Positions 23,161 to 34,341 of a stretch of DNA of 64,000 nucleotides are shown here, piece after piece (position 1 is the first letter of the stretch; every line of letters begins with the position of its first letter). The position numbers were made by a program, and so were the translations under genes. Location of the stretch: NCBI GenBank assembly GCA_963556145.1, contig OY744471.1, positions 3,217,590 through 3,281,589 of the forward strand. Reading direction: 5' to 3'. The notes below the pieces were generated by a model. That model saw only the letters and a list, made by a program, of their open reading frames with translations. It ran no database searches and was not told the origin of the DNA. The DNA is from Hygrocybe punicea (taxonomy: Eukaryota > Basidiomycota > Agaricomycetes > Agaricales > Hygrophoraceae).

Positions 23161-23764
23161 ATTACCAGACCAAGGACAATAAAGTTACATACACACCTCT
23201 TTTACACCACCCCTGACAATGTTTGCTGTTGAGTAACAGAAGGTTTGTGCACCCATCTGAGCTCAAAAGCTCTCACTGTGTATTTAAGACTCCGCTCTAA
23301 TTTCAGCCACAATTCCGGACCACCCTTTCCTGTTTGCATTCTAGTGACTCAGATATCACATTTTACAAGTGCCTTGAGTGGACAAAAGTGTTCCATACAT
23401 AGAGTAAAATATACTTAGAAATTACTACATTTTTATTTGCAGTATAACATTAGTTATTGTATCTATACTCATTTCTTTGGCAAAAAATGGCTCACAGGGA
23501 GCCCAAATCATACCAGATCCCCTACATAATTTTTTTTCCAACAGAACAGTCTCCATGACATCCTCCTTGTCAAATCTGGTGACAGTTTATGCAGTGTACA
23601 AGTCAATAGAGACTCTGAATGCTGGAATGAAACCAGTCAAAAGGGATTTGGAACTCAGTTGCCATATAAGGACAAATTTTTCCCTCAGTTCCAGAGATAA
23701 ATGAATCACCTCAATGGCTGAGAACCAGGTTTATAAGAACGAGTTTTCCATAAATGGAAGAACT
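23161..23764. other. No gene recognised; repeat end
   Basis: Includes the direct-repeat partner of 7480-7600 at about 23653-23764, ending in a small hairpin (AACGAGTTTTCC, then GGAAGAACTCGT). Short frames are not recognised. Confidence 0.35.
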
Positions 23765-24020
23765 CGTAACTGCTGCAAGATTCTGTTGCTGGTATTTATC
23801 AGGATGTTCTGATTTATATCTGTTCACAGCTACAATATGATGTTGCTGATATTTCTCAGGATATTCTAATTTATATCTTTCAACAGCTGCAATATTTTGT
23901 TGCTGATGCTTCTTACTGTTTTTTTTATTGCATTTCTGAACAGCACAAATATTCTGCTCGTGATATTTGTTAATGGTTTTGTTTCATGATCGTTTTACAG
24001 CTTCAATGTTAGCTGTACTC
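23765..24020 (+). repeat. About 57-bp tandem repeat
   Basis: Four to five diverged units, each starting GCTGCAATAT or similar, with TTGCTGATATTTCTCAGGA and a run such as ATTTATATCT before the next ACAGC. The first two units are most alike. Confidence 0.65.
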
Positions 24021-25506
24021 TTTTTACTTGCTATCTCTAATTTATCTGTAAACTCAAAGACTGAAACATAAGAAGAACTTGTTTAGTAGGTCAGTGCTAC
24101 ACATGGCATGAATGAGTTCTTTTTTCCCCCTTCCGACTTCCATTATGAAGTAAGCAATAACATTAAATTGTACAATAAGCATGTTACATATGGTATAAGA
24201 TATATAACATATGGTATAAGATATATAACATATGTTATATATTGCAAATTATTGCAAATTATTCTAATATGCTCATCTCCCACCTCTCAGCAACCTGAAA
24301 ATTAGAAAAAGTAAAACTATATAGAGTGTCTTAAGTCTTCATCAACCTCCTCTGTTACTGTTATCTCTTCTGTGCTGCATCATCATACAATATTCTCAGC
24401 TATAATAGAAATGTTCATGAAGCAACAGGTCAACTGCTAAACATAACTGTCCTCTAAACAGTATAATAACAATTGACTTACATCTTCTCAACCCTACTTC
24501 TCCATGACTTTGAATGCTGTACAACAGATGAGTTATCAACCTGAAGACAGCTGTGCGTGGTGAGTGGGCTAATGTTGCACATAGCATAAACAAATCTATT
24601 TTCTTTCATTTTATTTGGACGATTGTTACTAACATCAATAAGTGATTAATACAATATCACATTGAATTTTATGTTTGATAGTAAAAATAATAGTATATGA
24701 TCAGAAATAACATCATTTTTGCTTATATGGCTGATATTTCAATATATAGTAGCAGTGGTCACATGTGACTATGACTTGTGTGATCAGCAGAAAATTTAGG
24801 ATGTATGATGTAAAATTGCTTTATATGGTTAGACTGGTCACATGTGACTATTACTATTGCGATCAGCCAAAAAATTACTATACAATATCAGAAATTATCT
24901 TATATGGTTAGACTAGTCACATATGACTGTCACATCTTGCCGAAATGGTTATATGAGTCAGCAGTTCAATTTTCAGCTGATTCTAATAAGAATTGAGGCC
25001 AGTATGAATATTTTGAATATAATTGCATTTGTGTAATGAATACTATGATGATCAGTCTGTGATTTAGCATATATTATACAAAATTACCATATGGTTAGAC
25101 TGGTCACATGTGACTGTTACTATTGCGATCAGCAAAAAATTTGCTATATAATATCAAAAATTACCTTATATGGTTATATTAGTCACATATGACTGTCACA
25201 ACTTGCCTGAAATGGTTATATTAGTTAGTAGTTCAATTTTCAGCTGATTTTGACAACAATTGAGGCCAGTACAAATATTTTGAATATAATTTGAAGGTAA
25301 TTTGTCTTTTGTGAGGCAACCCATCTTTGGATGCTTATGTAAACTTGTCCACACATGGCCCTGACTACATCTGATTTTCCAATATCAGAAGTAGAATCAT
25401 ATCTCTTGCTGAAAATTTTTTTCTCTATAGGTGATGGATGAACATTAATCAATCAATTAATTACGAAGCCTCACTGAACCAGGTCTGATAAAGAACGAGT
25501 CTTTTA

Positions 25507-25604
25507 CAGCTGTTTGCATAAACATGCGGAACTGAGAAAAAAGTCAAATGTGGCGCAGCGACTGCCGAGTCACGGCTCCCTGTCTGAGCTTGAACTTGGC
25601 TTCA
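25507..25604 (+). repeat. Left 98-bp terminal inverted repeat of mariner element
   Basis: Contains CAGCTGTTTGCATAAACATG, then GCGGAACTGAG, AAGTCAAATGTGGCGCAGCG and CTTGAACTTGGCTTCA. It matches 28362-28459 in reverse complement without a mismatch. Confidence 0.95.
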
Positions 25605-25617
25605 ATATTACAACTAC

Positions 25618-26672
25618 ATGCCCCCCCACACCGTCTCCAAAGGCATCAAGGCTCGTATTCCTGTCCTCTACCAACGCGGCTACCGAGTTCCAGAAATATG
25701 TGATCTTCTTGGCATTCGCAAGTCACTCGTCTACCAGACTTTGCAGTATCAACGAGAATATGGCCTCACCTACAATCCCTCTGCCCAACCAACAGCACGT
25801 CGCCGCCTTCTTACGCCCCTTGATATCACCTTCATTCGTTTACTCCTTGCCCATCGCCACACCCTATACCTCGACGAGCTCCAACAAGAACTTCTGGCCG
25901 AGCGTAACATACATGTATCACTTTCAACTCTCATGCGAACTCTCCGCCGACTCCACTTCTCGAACAAACGTGTATCAGTCCAAGCACTTGAAAGAAATGA
26001 TATCCAGCGCGCAATCTTCATGAATCGCATCGGGGAAGCCGTCCCTGACCCATCGATGTTGATGTTTACGGACGAGAGTGCGATGAATGATCGCACGCAT
26101 CACAGGCGATATGGCTGGTCGATTGTTGGAGCTCGGTGTGTGCAGCGGCAGGCGTTTGTGCGCGGAAAACGATATTCTATCCTACCTGTACTCACCCTTG
26201 ACGGCATCATTGCCTATGATGTTATCGAAGGCTCCGTCACCGGTGAGCGGTTTGTCAAATTCCTTCGGGAGATGATTGTAAGTGTTTCTCATCAGTGAAT
26301 CAGTTGTGTTTTGACCTTTTCACCAGATACCTCTCACCAATCCATATCCAGGACCACGGAGCGTCCTTGTTCTCGACAACTGTAATATCCATCACGCGGA
26401 AGATGTCAGGGAACTCGTGGAGACTCAAGCACGTAAGTCATATCCTGTGCACTCCATACAACATTATATTGACCTACAGTTTAGATTGCCGGATCGTCTA
26501 TCTACCCCCATACTCCCCCGACTACAATCCTATCGAACTCGCCTTCTCTTCCATCAAAGCATACTTGCGCCGTCATACCCATGACCGGGGCTTATTCACC
26601 ATTGTTCATGCAATGGAGACTATAACACCGGAGAAGGCAGCGGGGTGGTTTCATTCATCGGGTTACATGTGA
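25618..26672 (+). CDS. Tc1/mariner DDE transposase
   Basis: Catalyses excision and integration of the element at TA. Exons 25618-26277, 26327-26432 and 26485-26672 join in frame to 317 residues (introns of 49 and 52 bp, GTAAGT donors). The N-terminus has helix-turn-helix sequence (VPEICDLLGIRKSLVYQTL) and a second DNA-binding helical region. The catalytic triad is D in FTDESAM, D in VLVLDNCNIHH and E in PPYSPDYNPIELAF. The second and third acids are 35 residues apart by this splicing, one more than the classic DD34E. All three are intact and no internal stop is seen, so activity is plausible. The start at 25618 is 13 bases inside the left inverted repeat boundary. Confidence 0.9.
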
Positions 26673-26783
26673 CGAAGTGTTTTTTTAGCCTTATTATGTA
26701 TTGGCAATGCAATCAGACTGGTGCCCAGGGGGCCAAAATTTTTATTGGACATTGAACAATGAGTGCTGTGCTACGTAAAGTAA

Positions 26784-28325
26784 TTATGACCAAGTGGGAT
26801 CTTCTTCACCAAGCCTCGGCGGCGCATGGAATCCTGGTGGGACAGGGACTAAACTCTTGAGCTCATCGCTGTAGTATGATGTTCGGCGGTCGTCTGCCGT
26901 ATGCTCCCCCTTGGTCATTGTGGGTCCAAACCACGAAGCAAGCCCACCATCATCCCAAGCAATCTCATATCGGATGTCCTTGTTAGAGGTGGGGGATTGG
27001 GAAGGACGACGGCCAGGTGAATGACGACGGCTGCCAGCAGACTGGGTGTTAGTTTTCCTGCGCTTCCGTTCCTGTTTCCAGCGTGAGCAGCCGGCAATCA
27101 AGCGCATCGCCTCCCCTTTTGACATGCCATATGCTGTAAGATCCGCGACAGTGAGTGCCCCGATGATATCAGGGCCATAATCGTCATCACGAAGGTTTGC
27201 TTCGTAGTCGCATGCCATTCGCACTCCAAGGCTATCCCGTGCATAAACTAAATAGTTGTGGAGATCGGTGGATGCCGGCATGATTGGCGAGGAGATGGGA
27301 GATGAACTGAATGTGCGTTTGCGTTTGGGAGTGGAGAGTACATCGGTTTTAGGCGCCAGCGCGCCCACAACAGTGGTCATCATCATCTGTGTGAATAAGG
27401 CCATTTGATTGCCTTCGCTAGCGGCTTGATTCGAGGCTGTGTCTCCGTTGGTTTGTCGGGAAGGTAACAAAGATTTTTGGCGATTCGCTGGATCAAATGC
27501 TGCAGTATGGGGTGGGGCATTGATTGTAGCTTGACCCTCGTGCTTCATGGAGATTAGCCTTGTTCTGCTACAAGCAATACAAACAAAGAACGTACCAGAG
27601 CGATAGCCCATTGGTGCATCCGGAAAGGTGTTAGTGCGAGCTCCGAGTTGTCCTCGCAAATGTAGATGTAGTGTCCCGGGTTGTTGTCACTGCCGTACTT
27701 CTTTTCGAGCATGCTGCGGAATCGCGCTAATCTCGAGAGATGTTGCCCCATCTGGTATAGTAGCAGGGTCCTGGATTTCAATACTGTCGTTTTCAACAAC
27801 AACATCGGGCTGTGTGACTTGGGCATTAGCATGATTGAGAGAATTATAGAGTTCTGTACAGACGTCAATTGGGCACCTCTTTTTTACATCGTCGATGTCT
27901 ACGATGATGTTGACCTTCCGATACTGATTCTCATTGATCTTGGACACGAGCTCCTTGTACTCAGACTCCCTTTCCACATCCAACGCGTCTGTTTTGCTAA
28001 AGGCATAATTAGATTGAGAGCAGACGTGGGTATAGACAAATATGTATGAACGACTGGGGTGATGATACTTGAATTTGAACCGTTGCTGGTCTGAAACCTT
28101 CCATTTCGTTTCACCAACACGTTTTAGAAGTGCTCGCATGAAAGGGACGTAGTTTTCAGATAGACAAGTAAAGGCAAGTTCCTTCGTATGGACTTCACGT
28201 TTTGATTTGACTGCTGGTTGTTTGCCAGTCTTAGGGATAGCCGGAGTATGTCGAATGAGCTGGATCGAGAAGTTGGTGCAGAGCTCCTCCGAGTCATCTT
28301 CCGAAACAACATCAGAGTCTACCAT
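26784..28325 (-). CDS. Second gene of mariner element; SAM-like domain, unknown role
   Basis: Start chosen at MVDSDVVSEDDSEE (28325), just inside the right inverted repeat; an upstream start at 28418 would lie within it. The first exon encodes an acidic head and a block with RFKFKYHH, DALDVERESEYKELV and VNIIVDIDDVKK. A frame switch between about 27790 and 27720, probably a 67-bp intron, leads to LARFRSMLEKKYGSDNN. A 53-bp intron (GTACGT, CTAATC, GAAG) separates WAIAL from HEGQATINAPP. The last exon has a SAM-like helical segment (LVYARDSLGVRMACDYE to LTAYGMSKGEAMRLIAG), a basic KRRKT stretch that could be a nuclear signal, and a YEIAWDDGG tail. I recognise a widespread Agaricomycete hypothetical family. 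Its role in transposition is unknown. Confidence 0.75.
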
Positions 28326-28361
28326 AGTGGACGTGTACAAGAAGTTCACTACACTTCGGAG

Positions 28362-28459
28362 TGAAGCCAAGTTCAAGCTCAGACAGGGAGCCGTGACTCG
28401 GCAGTCGCTGCGCCACATTTGACTTTTTTCTCAGTTCCGCATGTTTATGCAAACAGCTG
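28362..28459 (-). repeat. Right 98-bp terminal inverted repeat of mariner element
   Basis: Mirror of 25507-25604, followed by the duplicated TA at 28460-28461. Confidence 0.95.
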
Positions 28460-29427
28460 TAATAAATTAAAAGAACTCGTAACAGTCAATGCACTTGTGA
28501 TTTATAATTTCAGTTTGAATATCTGCATGCTTCATGTTTGCTGTCAAATCTGTAGTTAATCAGAGCTTGGACGCATGACCTGACGGATTAGGAAGTGGCT
28601 TATGTAAATTTTGCAGAGTTGAGCAGGTTCCCAGGCAGAGTGGGGGGTTGGGGGCGGTGACACATTGGTCAGGTGGCTGCAGGGTTGGGTGTAGGGGGTT
28701 ACAGGGGTTGTGGGGGGGCCCTGTGAATTTTTTTGGGGGGTCCAGTTGGATTTGAGCTGGCAGGTGGGGGATTTATGGCAGAGTGGGCACTGTTTGGGGT
28801 GCCGCGGCTGCAATTTGGCACCTGAAATTTTGATAAATGACAGGGGTATTCTACACTATGTTTACAACATTTTGTCCCACCAAAAAGAGTGGTCAAATGA
28901 AGTTTCTGAGACTACAGAAGGCAGAGAAATTGGGGGAGTGTTACGGATCACTTCTGCAGCGGGCTCCGGCAACAATCAACTTAACTAGGGATCGGATTCC
29001 AGAGGAGAGGACAGCAGTTTTCATTGTTGCTTACAGCTAAGACAACACTGCTAAGAAGGGGGGGGTCAAGGTCTATTGTCATTGCAAGCTGTGGGGGTTA
29101 CCCAAAACAAGATGAGTCTGCCCCAAGAACCAGACTAAACGTAAAGAAAGGAAAAGAAGAAAAAGTCTGAACCAACAACAAGAACAGTATATATAGTGAC
29201 TGGTCTTCAAGGGAGATAAATAGAAATACAACCATGAAGCCACAACATGTCCAACTCTACCATGTGTTCACCATGAGGTGTACATGAGGCGTCCTCATGT
29301 CGATGTTCTCGTGATCCAACTGGAGGCCCGGGTGTCGTTGAGGATAGAAGAGGTCCGGATGACTGAGATGATTTGTCATCGGATCATGTGACATGCAGAA
29401 TTGCCAATTCGGGGTCTACACTTGCTA

Positions 29428-30572
29428 GTGTTGCCGTAGTTCGGTTCCGAACCTAGCCGAACCCGGTTCAAACCCCGAACCGAACCCTAAGTTCGGTCTA
29501 AGTTCAGCCAAGTGCTGAACCGGACCGCGGGTTCAGTTCCGGGTTTCGAGGCCTGCCGGATTTCCTGAACGGCTCCAAACCGCGTTCAAACCGCGAACGC
29601 GGATATTTTTAAGGTATTGATTTCATTTGTTTTTCGTATTTCTTTACTTACTATTTCGTGTTAAATGGCATCATGTGACCGGCCGTGACCTTTCACGCAA
29701 CACAGCAACTTCAATGCAGGTTGAACACAACACAATTTGTGTTGTGTTCAAAGGTAAGTTTCCATTTTTTTCTTAACTTTACTAATGTTATTTGCGGCAG
29801 GCAACTCGACTGCGACCACATCGCAACCACATTGGCACAAGATGGATGCCAACACCAACGCAATGCCAACGGACGCGGGGCAGCCGCAACACCACCACCA
29901 CCACCACCACCACCACCACCAGCGGCGGCAACGGCAACGGCAAAGGCAACGGCAACCAGGCAACGACAACGGCAACGGCCAGCAGCAGCAGCAACAGCGG
30001 AAGCAGCAGCGCCGGCAGCAACGGCAGCAGCAGCAGCAGCAGCAGCGGCAGCGGCAACAGCCAAAGCCATCCAACATCACCACCAGCGGCGGCAACAACA
30101 ACGGCAACCACAACTATGACGGCCAGCAGCAGCAGCAACAGCAACAGCAGCAACGGCGGCAGCAGCAACGGCGGCAGCAGCAATGGCCACGACAGCAGCA
30201 GCAGCAGTGGCAGCAGCAACGGCGACGGCAGCAGCGGCAGCAACGGCAGCAGTGACAGCAGCGGCAGCAACGGCAGCAGTGACAGCAGCGGCAGCAGCAG
30301 TGCCGGACGGCTCCCCCGCAGCCCAACTACCTCGCAAAGTGTAGCGCCATATCGATTGATACGTGCCTGCCATTCGCGAGGAGAACGGAGCTCATGGGGT
30401 GAGCCCACCTCGGTCCGGGGTTCAGACCGCGTCTGAACCCAGACCGAACGCGGAGAAACGGTTCAATGCCGTCCGGGTCCAGGTTTGGCCATGCGCCAAA
30501 CCGGACCCGAAGTTCAGTTCGCGGTTCTGCCAAAAAGGGTCGGAACCGGACCGAACTGAACTTCGGCAACAC
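29428..30572. mobile_element. TA-flanked fold-back element rich in CCGAACC words
   Basis: The ends GTGTTGCCGTAGTTCGGTTC and the reverse complement of GAACTTCGGCAACAC match, with TA outside (29426-29427 and 30573-30574). Both end regions are stacks of GGTTCGG/CCGAACC words that can fold on each other. The middle is an expanded trinucleotide/hexanucleotide tract. No transposase is encoded. The TA target suggests mobilisation by a Tc1/mariner- or pogo-class enzyme. Confidence 0.75.
29880..30300. repeat. CAC/CAG/GGCAAC trinucleotide-rich tract
   Basis: Runs of CACCAC, GGCAAC, CAGCAG and CAACGG in a low-complexity block of about 420 bp. All six frames are open over long distances (poly-Gln, poly-Ala, poly-Ser, poly-Leu), which is expected of such repeats and is not evidence for a protein. 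Confidence 0.85.
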
Positions 30573-30769
30573 TAACACTTGCTGTAATGGGCAAGTGTGC
30601 AGTTTGGCAAGTGCATTGCATGGTCAGGTCAAAGATGGGTATTGTCCAGTGTGGGGTTGGTGATGAGAGTGTCTTGAGGTAGCGTGGATATAGTGGCAAG
30701 GTTGGTATGAAAGAAAATGAAGGAATGTATAGAGGAAAAGACCAACTAGGACAGTGGGCTAGTCGAGGT

Positions 30770-31447
30770 CAGACATGTGAACAGCATAAGCTGTACCGGA
30801 TGACGATGTCTGTGTCAATGACGTATCGAGGGGCGGTGTTTTGTCCTGTGTGTGGAACAATGCGGTCCACCTGATGTCGGTATTCGTCCAAGAAAGGGTA
30901 TCATTGTAAACGAGTGTGGGAGGTATCAAGATTATAGATGGAAAAGGATAAATGAACGTGGGTCCAGGTTTCGAGTCATGGCATGAGTGACAAGCTGTGG
31001 GAACAAGTCGTCGGGTACTGCATTGAAGCGGTGTCGTGCGAACAATATATGATAGGGGTTGGTTCACTGTTTGGGAAGTCGTATGGTCTGTGGTCGAAGT
31101 CCAAAAGAGTATACTCCGGCGATGGTTGGATTAGAGAGAACAGTGAAATGTCTCGTGATCGGGGATTGTTCAGAGTTCGCATGCAGGTGAGGAATGTCGT
31201 CGGATCGTCAGGGAGGATAATGGTGGGCACAGGGTATGAATATGGAAACCAAATATCCGGGAATGGCAATTGTCAATTACGTGTCGATATATTGTCGAGG
31301 TGGAAGTCAGAAGTATCAATGGCGGAAGGGTTTCGGTGCCGATGCCAAAGATAGATCATAACAAGGTAGAAACCAATCAGGAAGGTGATGGCAATGCTGC
31401 CAATAACAATTACGGTAATGAGCTATGTCGGGAGTACAGCCATTGTG
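30770..31447 (-). pseudogene. Single-pass membrane protein gene remnant
   Basis: Read on the minus strand from MAVLPT (31447), one frame gives a clear membrane segment (ITVIVIGSIAITFLIGFYLV) followed by a basic flank LWHRHRN. It then gives a hydrophilic chain with PFPDIWFPYSYPVPTIILP, DYTLLDFDHRPYDFP-like and YPFLDEYRHQVDRIVPHTG stretches down to about 30770. In-frame stops after MAVLPT, after ISTRN, after TRLQ and after CSHV are each one transition from Trp, Arg or Gln codons. The pyrimidine-rich tract upstream (31560-31690) is promoter-like. No family was recognised. It lies entirely inside the 28939-31764 element. Confidence 0.4.
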
Positions 31448-32784
31448 ATTGGTTTGTTGTGGGATAGCGTAAACAAGATATCGAAGGGAAAAGACAATGT
31501 CGGTGACGTCCATCGGCAAGGAGACTATTTGGGTACAACAAGGTCACGTGGGATATGTCCATGGTTGGTCTGGATTGTTCTAGAAGAAGGGATAAAAAGA
31601 GAACAAGAATAAGAAAATACAAGGATGTCCAAAAGAAGAAACAATAACATTGAAAAGAAGACAAAGGACAAAATGAAATGAAAAAGAAAGGTGTGTAGTG
31701 CAGAATCGTCATGGTGGGTATCAGAATGGGCATCGGGATTGGAAGCGGAGTTGGAAACGTAACAGGGAGGTCCAGAGTTGTGGCTGAAATTTGGACTGAG
31801 TTTGAAATATATAGCCAAAGTGTTCGCACTCAGCCAAACCCAAAACCTTCTTCTGTTCAACCTGCCTCCTCTTCCACTGCTGACTCTCCTGACAGCTCCC
31901 TGTTGCCCCTGCTGGCCTACAACTTTCCCATGTCCCTCTGTGAGCTCTCAGGCCCCAACCGGTGAGTTTTTGGCCCTCAATTGGCCCTCAATCCCCACTC
32001 ACAGCCCCACCAACACCCAGATCCAACTGGACGCGATTTGGGTTGTGGTGCACCCACCCCCTGCTGTTCCAGGTGAGTTTTCAGTTTTATTGACTGTATT
32101 GGAGGTGAATTGACATGGAATGATCAGCCAGGCTTCACCCCCAACTCTCTGCCCTGCCCTCACACAATCCAGCCCATCTCTACCTCCCTTCATCCCTCCT
32201 GCACTCCCTTCACCCATTCTCCACCCTCCCCCGTGCTTCCCCCATCTCCCTGGCCTGTTCTGCCCCCCCCTCCACCTCCCTGCCTTTTCCCCCTCTCCAG
32301 CCCCTTCCTTTAGCCCCCATTCACTTCTCTATCACTGTCCTGCACTCCCTCCACCCATTCACCCATTCCCCACCCTGCCCCCTGCTTCCCCTCCTTTCCT
32401 AGCCTGTTTGGCCCCCTCCACCTCCCTCCTTTTCCCCCCCTCTAACCCCTTTCTTTAGCACCCATCTACCCCCCCATCACTCTCCTGTCATCTCTCTCAC
32501 CACACTGTGCCTGTACCCTCTGTAGTAGCTCATTTTGTATGATATTGACATTTAATTTGATTTAATTTGATTTAACTTTTTAAATAATTAAATAATTAAT
32601 AATTACTTAACAATGGCTGAACCAATGCATTGTCAAGACTTCACTACTGTGAATCCTGTCTTCAGAGACTATTCTCCACTGTACAGGTGGGAGCCTATCT
32701 GATATTTACCTGTAACATCAAGCATGGTCAGGTCTCAGCAGTAAACATAATACATTCCAGACATACATGAAATTATAGGAATGG

Positions 32785-33533
32785 TGTTCGATGACTGTGG
32801 TAATGTCTGGAAATGGTGTTCGATGATTGTGGCAACATCTGGAAACAAGTAAGAGCTCCCTTGATTTTAAAACTAGCTATTGTTTCCCTAATTGACTAGG
32901 ATTGATAGATCCCATATACCATGGTGAAATTTTTACTTCGAGAAGATAGTCCAAGTTGTAACTGTAGCTAGTAGTGACAACAGGCACAATATGTGGAAAA
33001 AAAGAGTACCTTTGCCATATCGAACGCGAGCGGCTACCACTCGTCACGGGTCTTGGAAAGTCGTGTCTTCAGACTGCCACAGTCTGGGCCTTCCACACTG
33101 GCAACACTGTGGCCCCCAACGTCCCACCCAACACACCGCTGCTCATCTGTGTCTGGATAATGACCTAGTATGTTTGATGACTTGCCGAAGCACTTTCTGT
33201 GCATGATACTAACAGAGCTCCACCAGCTGTGATAGCATCAACCCCGATGGGTCTGAAAAACCATCAACCCAATATCGCTGAACCTACACCTATGCCATGA
33301 AAATGAGATTGGCCTTGACTTATGGTTTTGGGAGGGTTGTGCCATTGGGAAGGGAACCCATCTGTTTCGACTCCTGTCAGCCGATATATGGTAGCTCTTC
33401 GAAAAAGAAAAGTGAGCTTTTGGGAATGATCTTTCAACTTTTGCTCACACTGCAGTTCTTAGCACAAAAACGGCGAATCAGCTATGAGTTCTTGGGCCAT
33501 CACCAGTAATGTAATCAAGGAGCTCTACGACTT
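32785..33533. other. Unclassified insert in R2 copy A
   Basis: Absent from R2 copy B. It starts with a short tandem (TGGTGTTCGATGA twice, 32779-32830) and contains small plus-strand frames (32974-33168, 33297-33509) without recognisable domains. No terminal repeats or target duplication were clear. Confidence 0.45.
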
Positions 33534-34341
33534 TATTTCAAAAAATCTTTTCTTTACTCACACTCAGCATTTACTACTGATATATACACCTACCAGTGGA
33601 ATTAATGACTAAACCTGTCTTGGTGAGCTTGCATAATGAGTGGTAGGATAATGCGACCATGCCCTGGGACCAGTGGCATAACCTGAGGAAGAAAGTGTAT
33701 TTGTTAGGAAAGACAGTGAGATATTAGCATTCACAGAAAGATCAGAAAAACAGGGGTGAGTTAGAATGCAAGGGGAGCGCAAGAAAATTATATTACCTGG
33801 AAATGGTGAGCTAACAAAGCAACAGTGTAAGAAGACTTACTCACAGTTGTGAGTAGTGAGACTGAGATCAGGCTGTAACCACATCACACAAAATGTAGTT
33901 GGTCTCAGCAACAGTTACAATGTATGCAACATGCACTGGGGCCAAGGTCGCAGGTCTCAACATAACATATTTCACATAAATATAATTTTTGGCAGAATTC
34001 ACATTACACAGAATTTACTGTAGATTATATTTTGCCTAACAAACCTAAAGGACATATTCCACATACAAAACCCAAAAATATTCTCTGTACCTATCTTGAT
34101 TATTATATGTTCACCCAACACCAAATAAAAATTTACAATTCTTCCTTTACTACCTATTACCATTAATTATTAACACCTAATAGTTGAGGGGGTGGGGCCG
34201 AGCATAGCGAGGTCTCAGCTCCCTTCAACACTTATTCCACATAAAAATTCAAAAAAAATCTCTCCAATCCCTTCTTCCTAGCACTTTAGATCCCGTGCTT
34301 CACGGGATTATCACCTCCCTACACAGGTCCTAACCCTAGTC

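Larger units (their letters stand above)
25507..28459 (+). mobile_element. Tc1/mariner-class transposon with two genes
   Basis: 2953 bp with 98-bp terminal inverted repeats (25507-25604 and 28362-28459) that are identical by my base-by-base reading, starting CAGCTGTTTGCATAAACATG. A TA duplication lies outside both ends (25505-25506, 28460-28461). Comparison with R1 copies A and C shows the uninterrupted target. It encodes a transposase (25618-26672, plus) and a second intron-containing gene (26784-28325, minus). Perfect ends and an intact transposase frame point to recent insertion. Confidence 0.95.
24077..28483 (-). repeat. R1 repeat, copy B, reversed and interrupted by mariner element
   Basis: Begins with the reverse complement of the R1 end (ACTTGTTTAG) and continues to 25506, then resumes at 28460 with TAATAAATTAAAAGAACTC. 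Compared with copies A and C it has an internal duplication of about 185 bp (24838-25025 and 25102-25285), each with CACATGTGAC and CACATATGACTGTCAC words. The Tc1/mariner element landed on a TA within the AATAAATTAAAAG hairpin. Confidence 0.75.
28939..31764 (-). mobile_element. TG..CA element with 5-bp target duplication, carrying a membrane-protein gene remnant
   Basis: Ends TGTTACGG and CGTAACA form a 7-bp inverted pair. GGGAG is duplicated at 28934-28938 and 31765-31769, and the uninterrupted R2 copy shows the empty site. Without the nested fold-back element it is about 1.68 kb. TG..CA ends with a 5-bp duplication are LTR-like, and TATA-like sequence occurs near 29190, but I found no second internal copy of the ends. 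It could be a long solo LTR or a non-autonomous element. The minus-strand gene remnant starts about 315 bases from the right end. Confidence 0.7.
28551..34340 (+). repeat. R2 repeat, copy A (interrupted twice)
   Basis: Segments 28551-28938, 31770-32784 and 33534-34340 align in order with the uninterrupted copy 34342-36480, starting TGTAGTTAATCAGAGCTTGG and ending CCTAACCCTAGT. The gaps are a 5-bp-duplication element (28939-31764) and an unclassified insert (32785-33533). No protein domain was recognised. Pyrimidine-rich CCCTCC stretches (32110-32460) dominate the middle. Confidence 0.8.

Noticed and set aside
29788..30436. Overlapping frames encoding poly-Gln, poly-Ser, poly-Ala or poly-Leu
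   Set aside because: All frames of the trinucleotide tract are open; this is a simple repeat inside a fold-back element.
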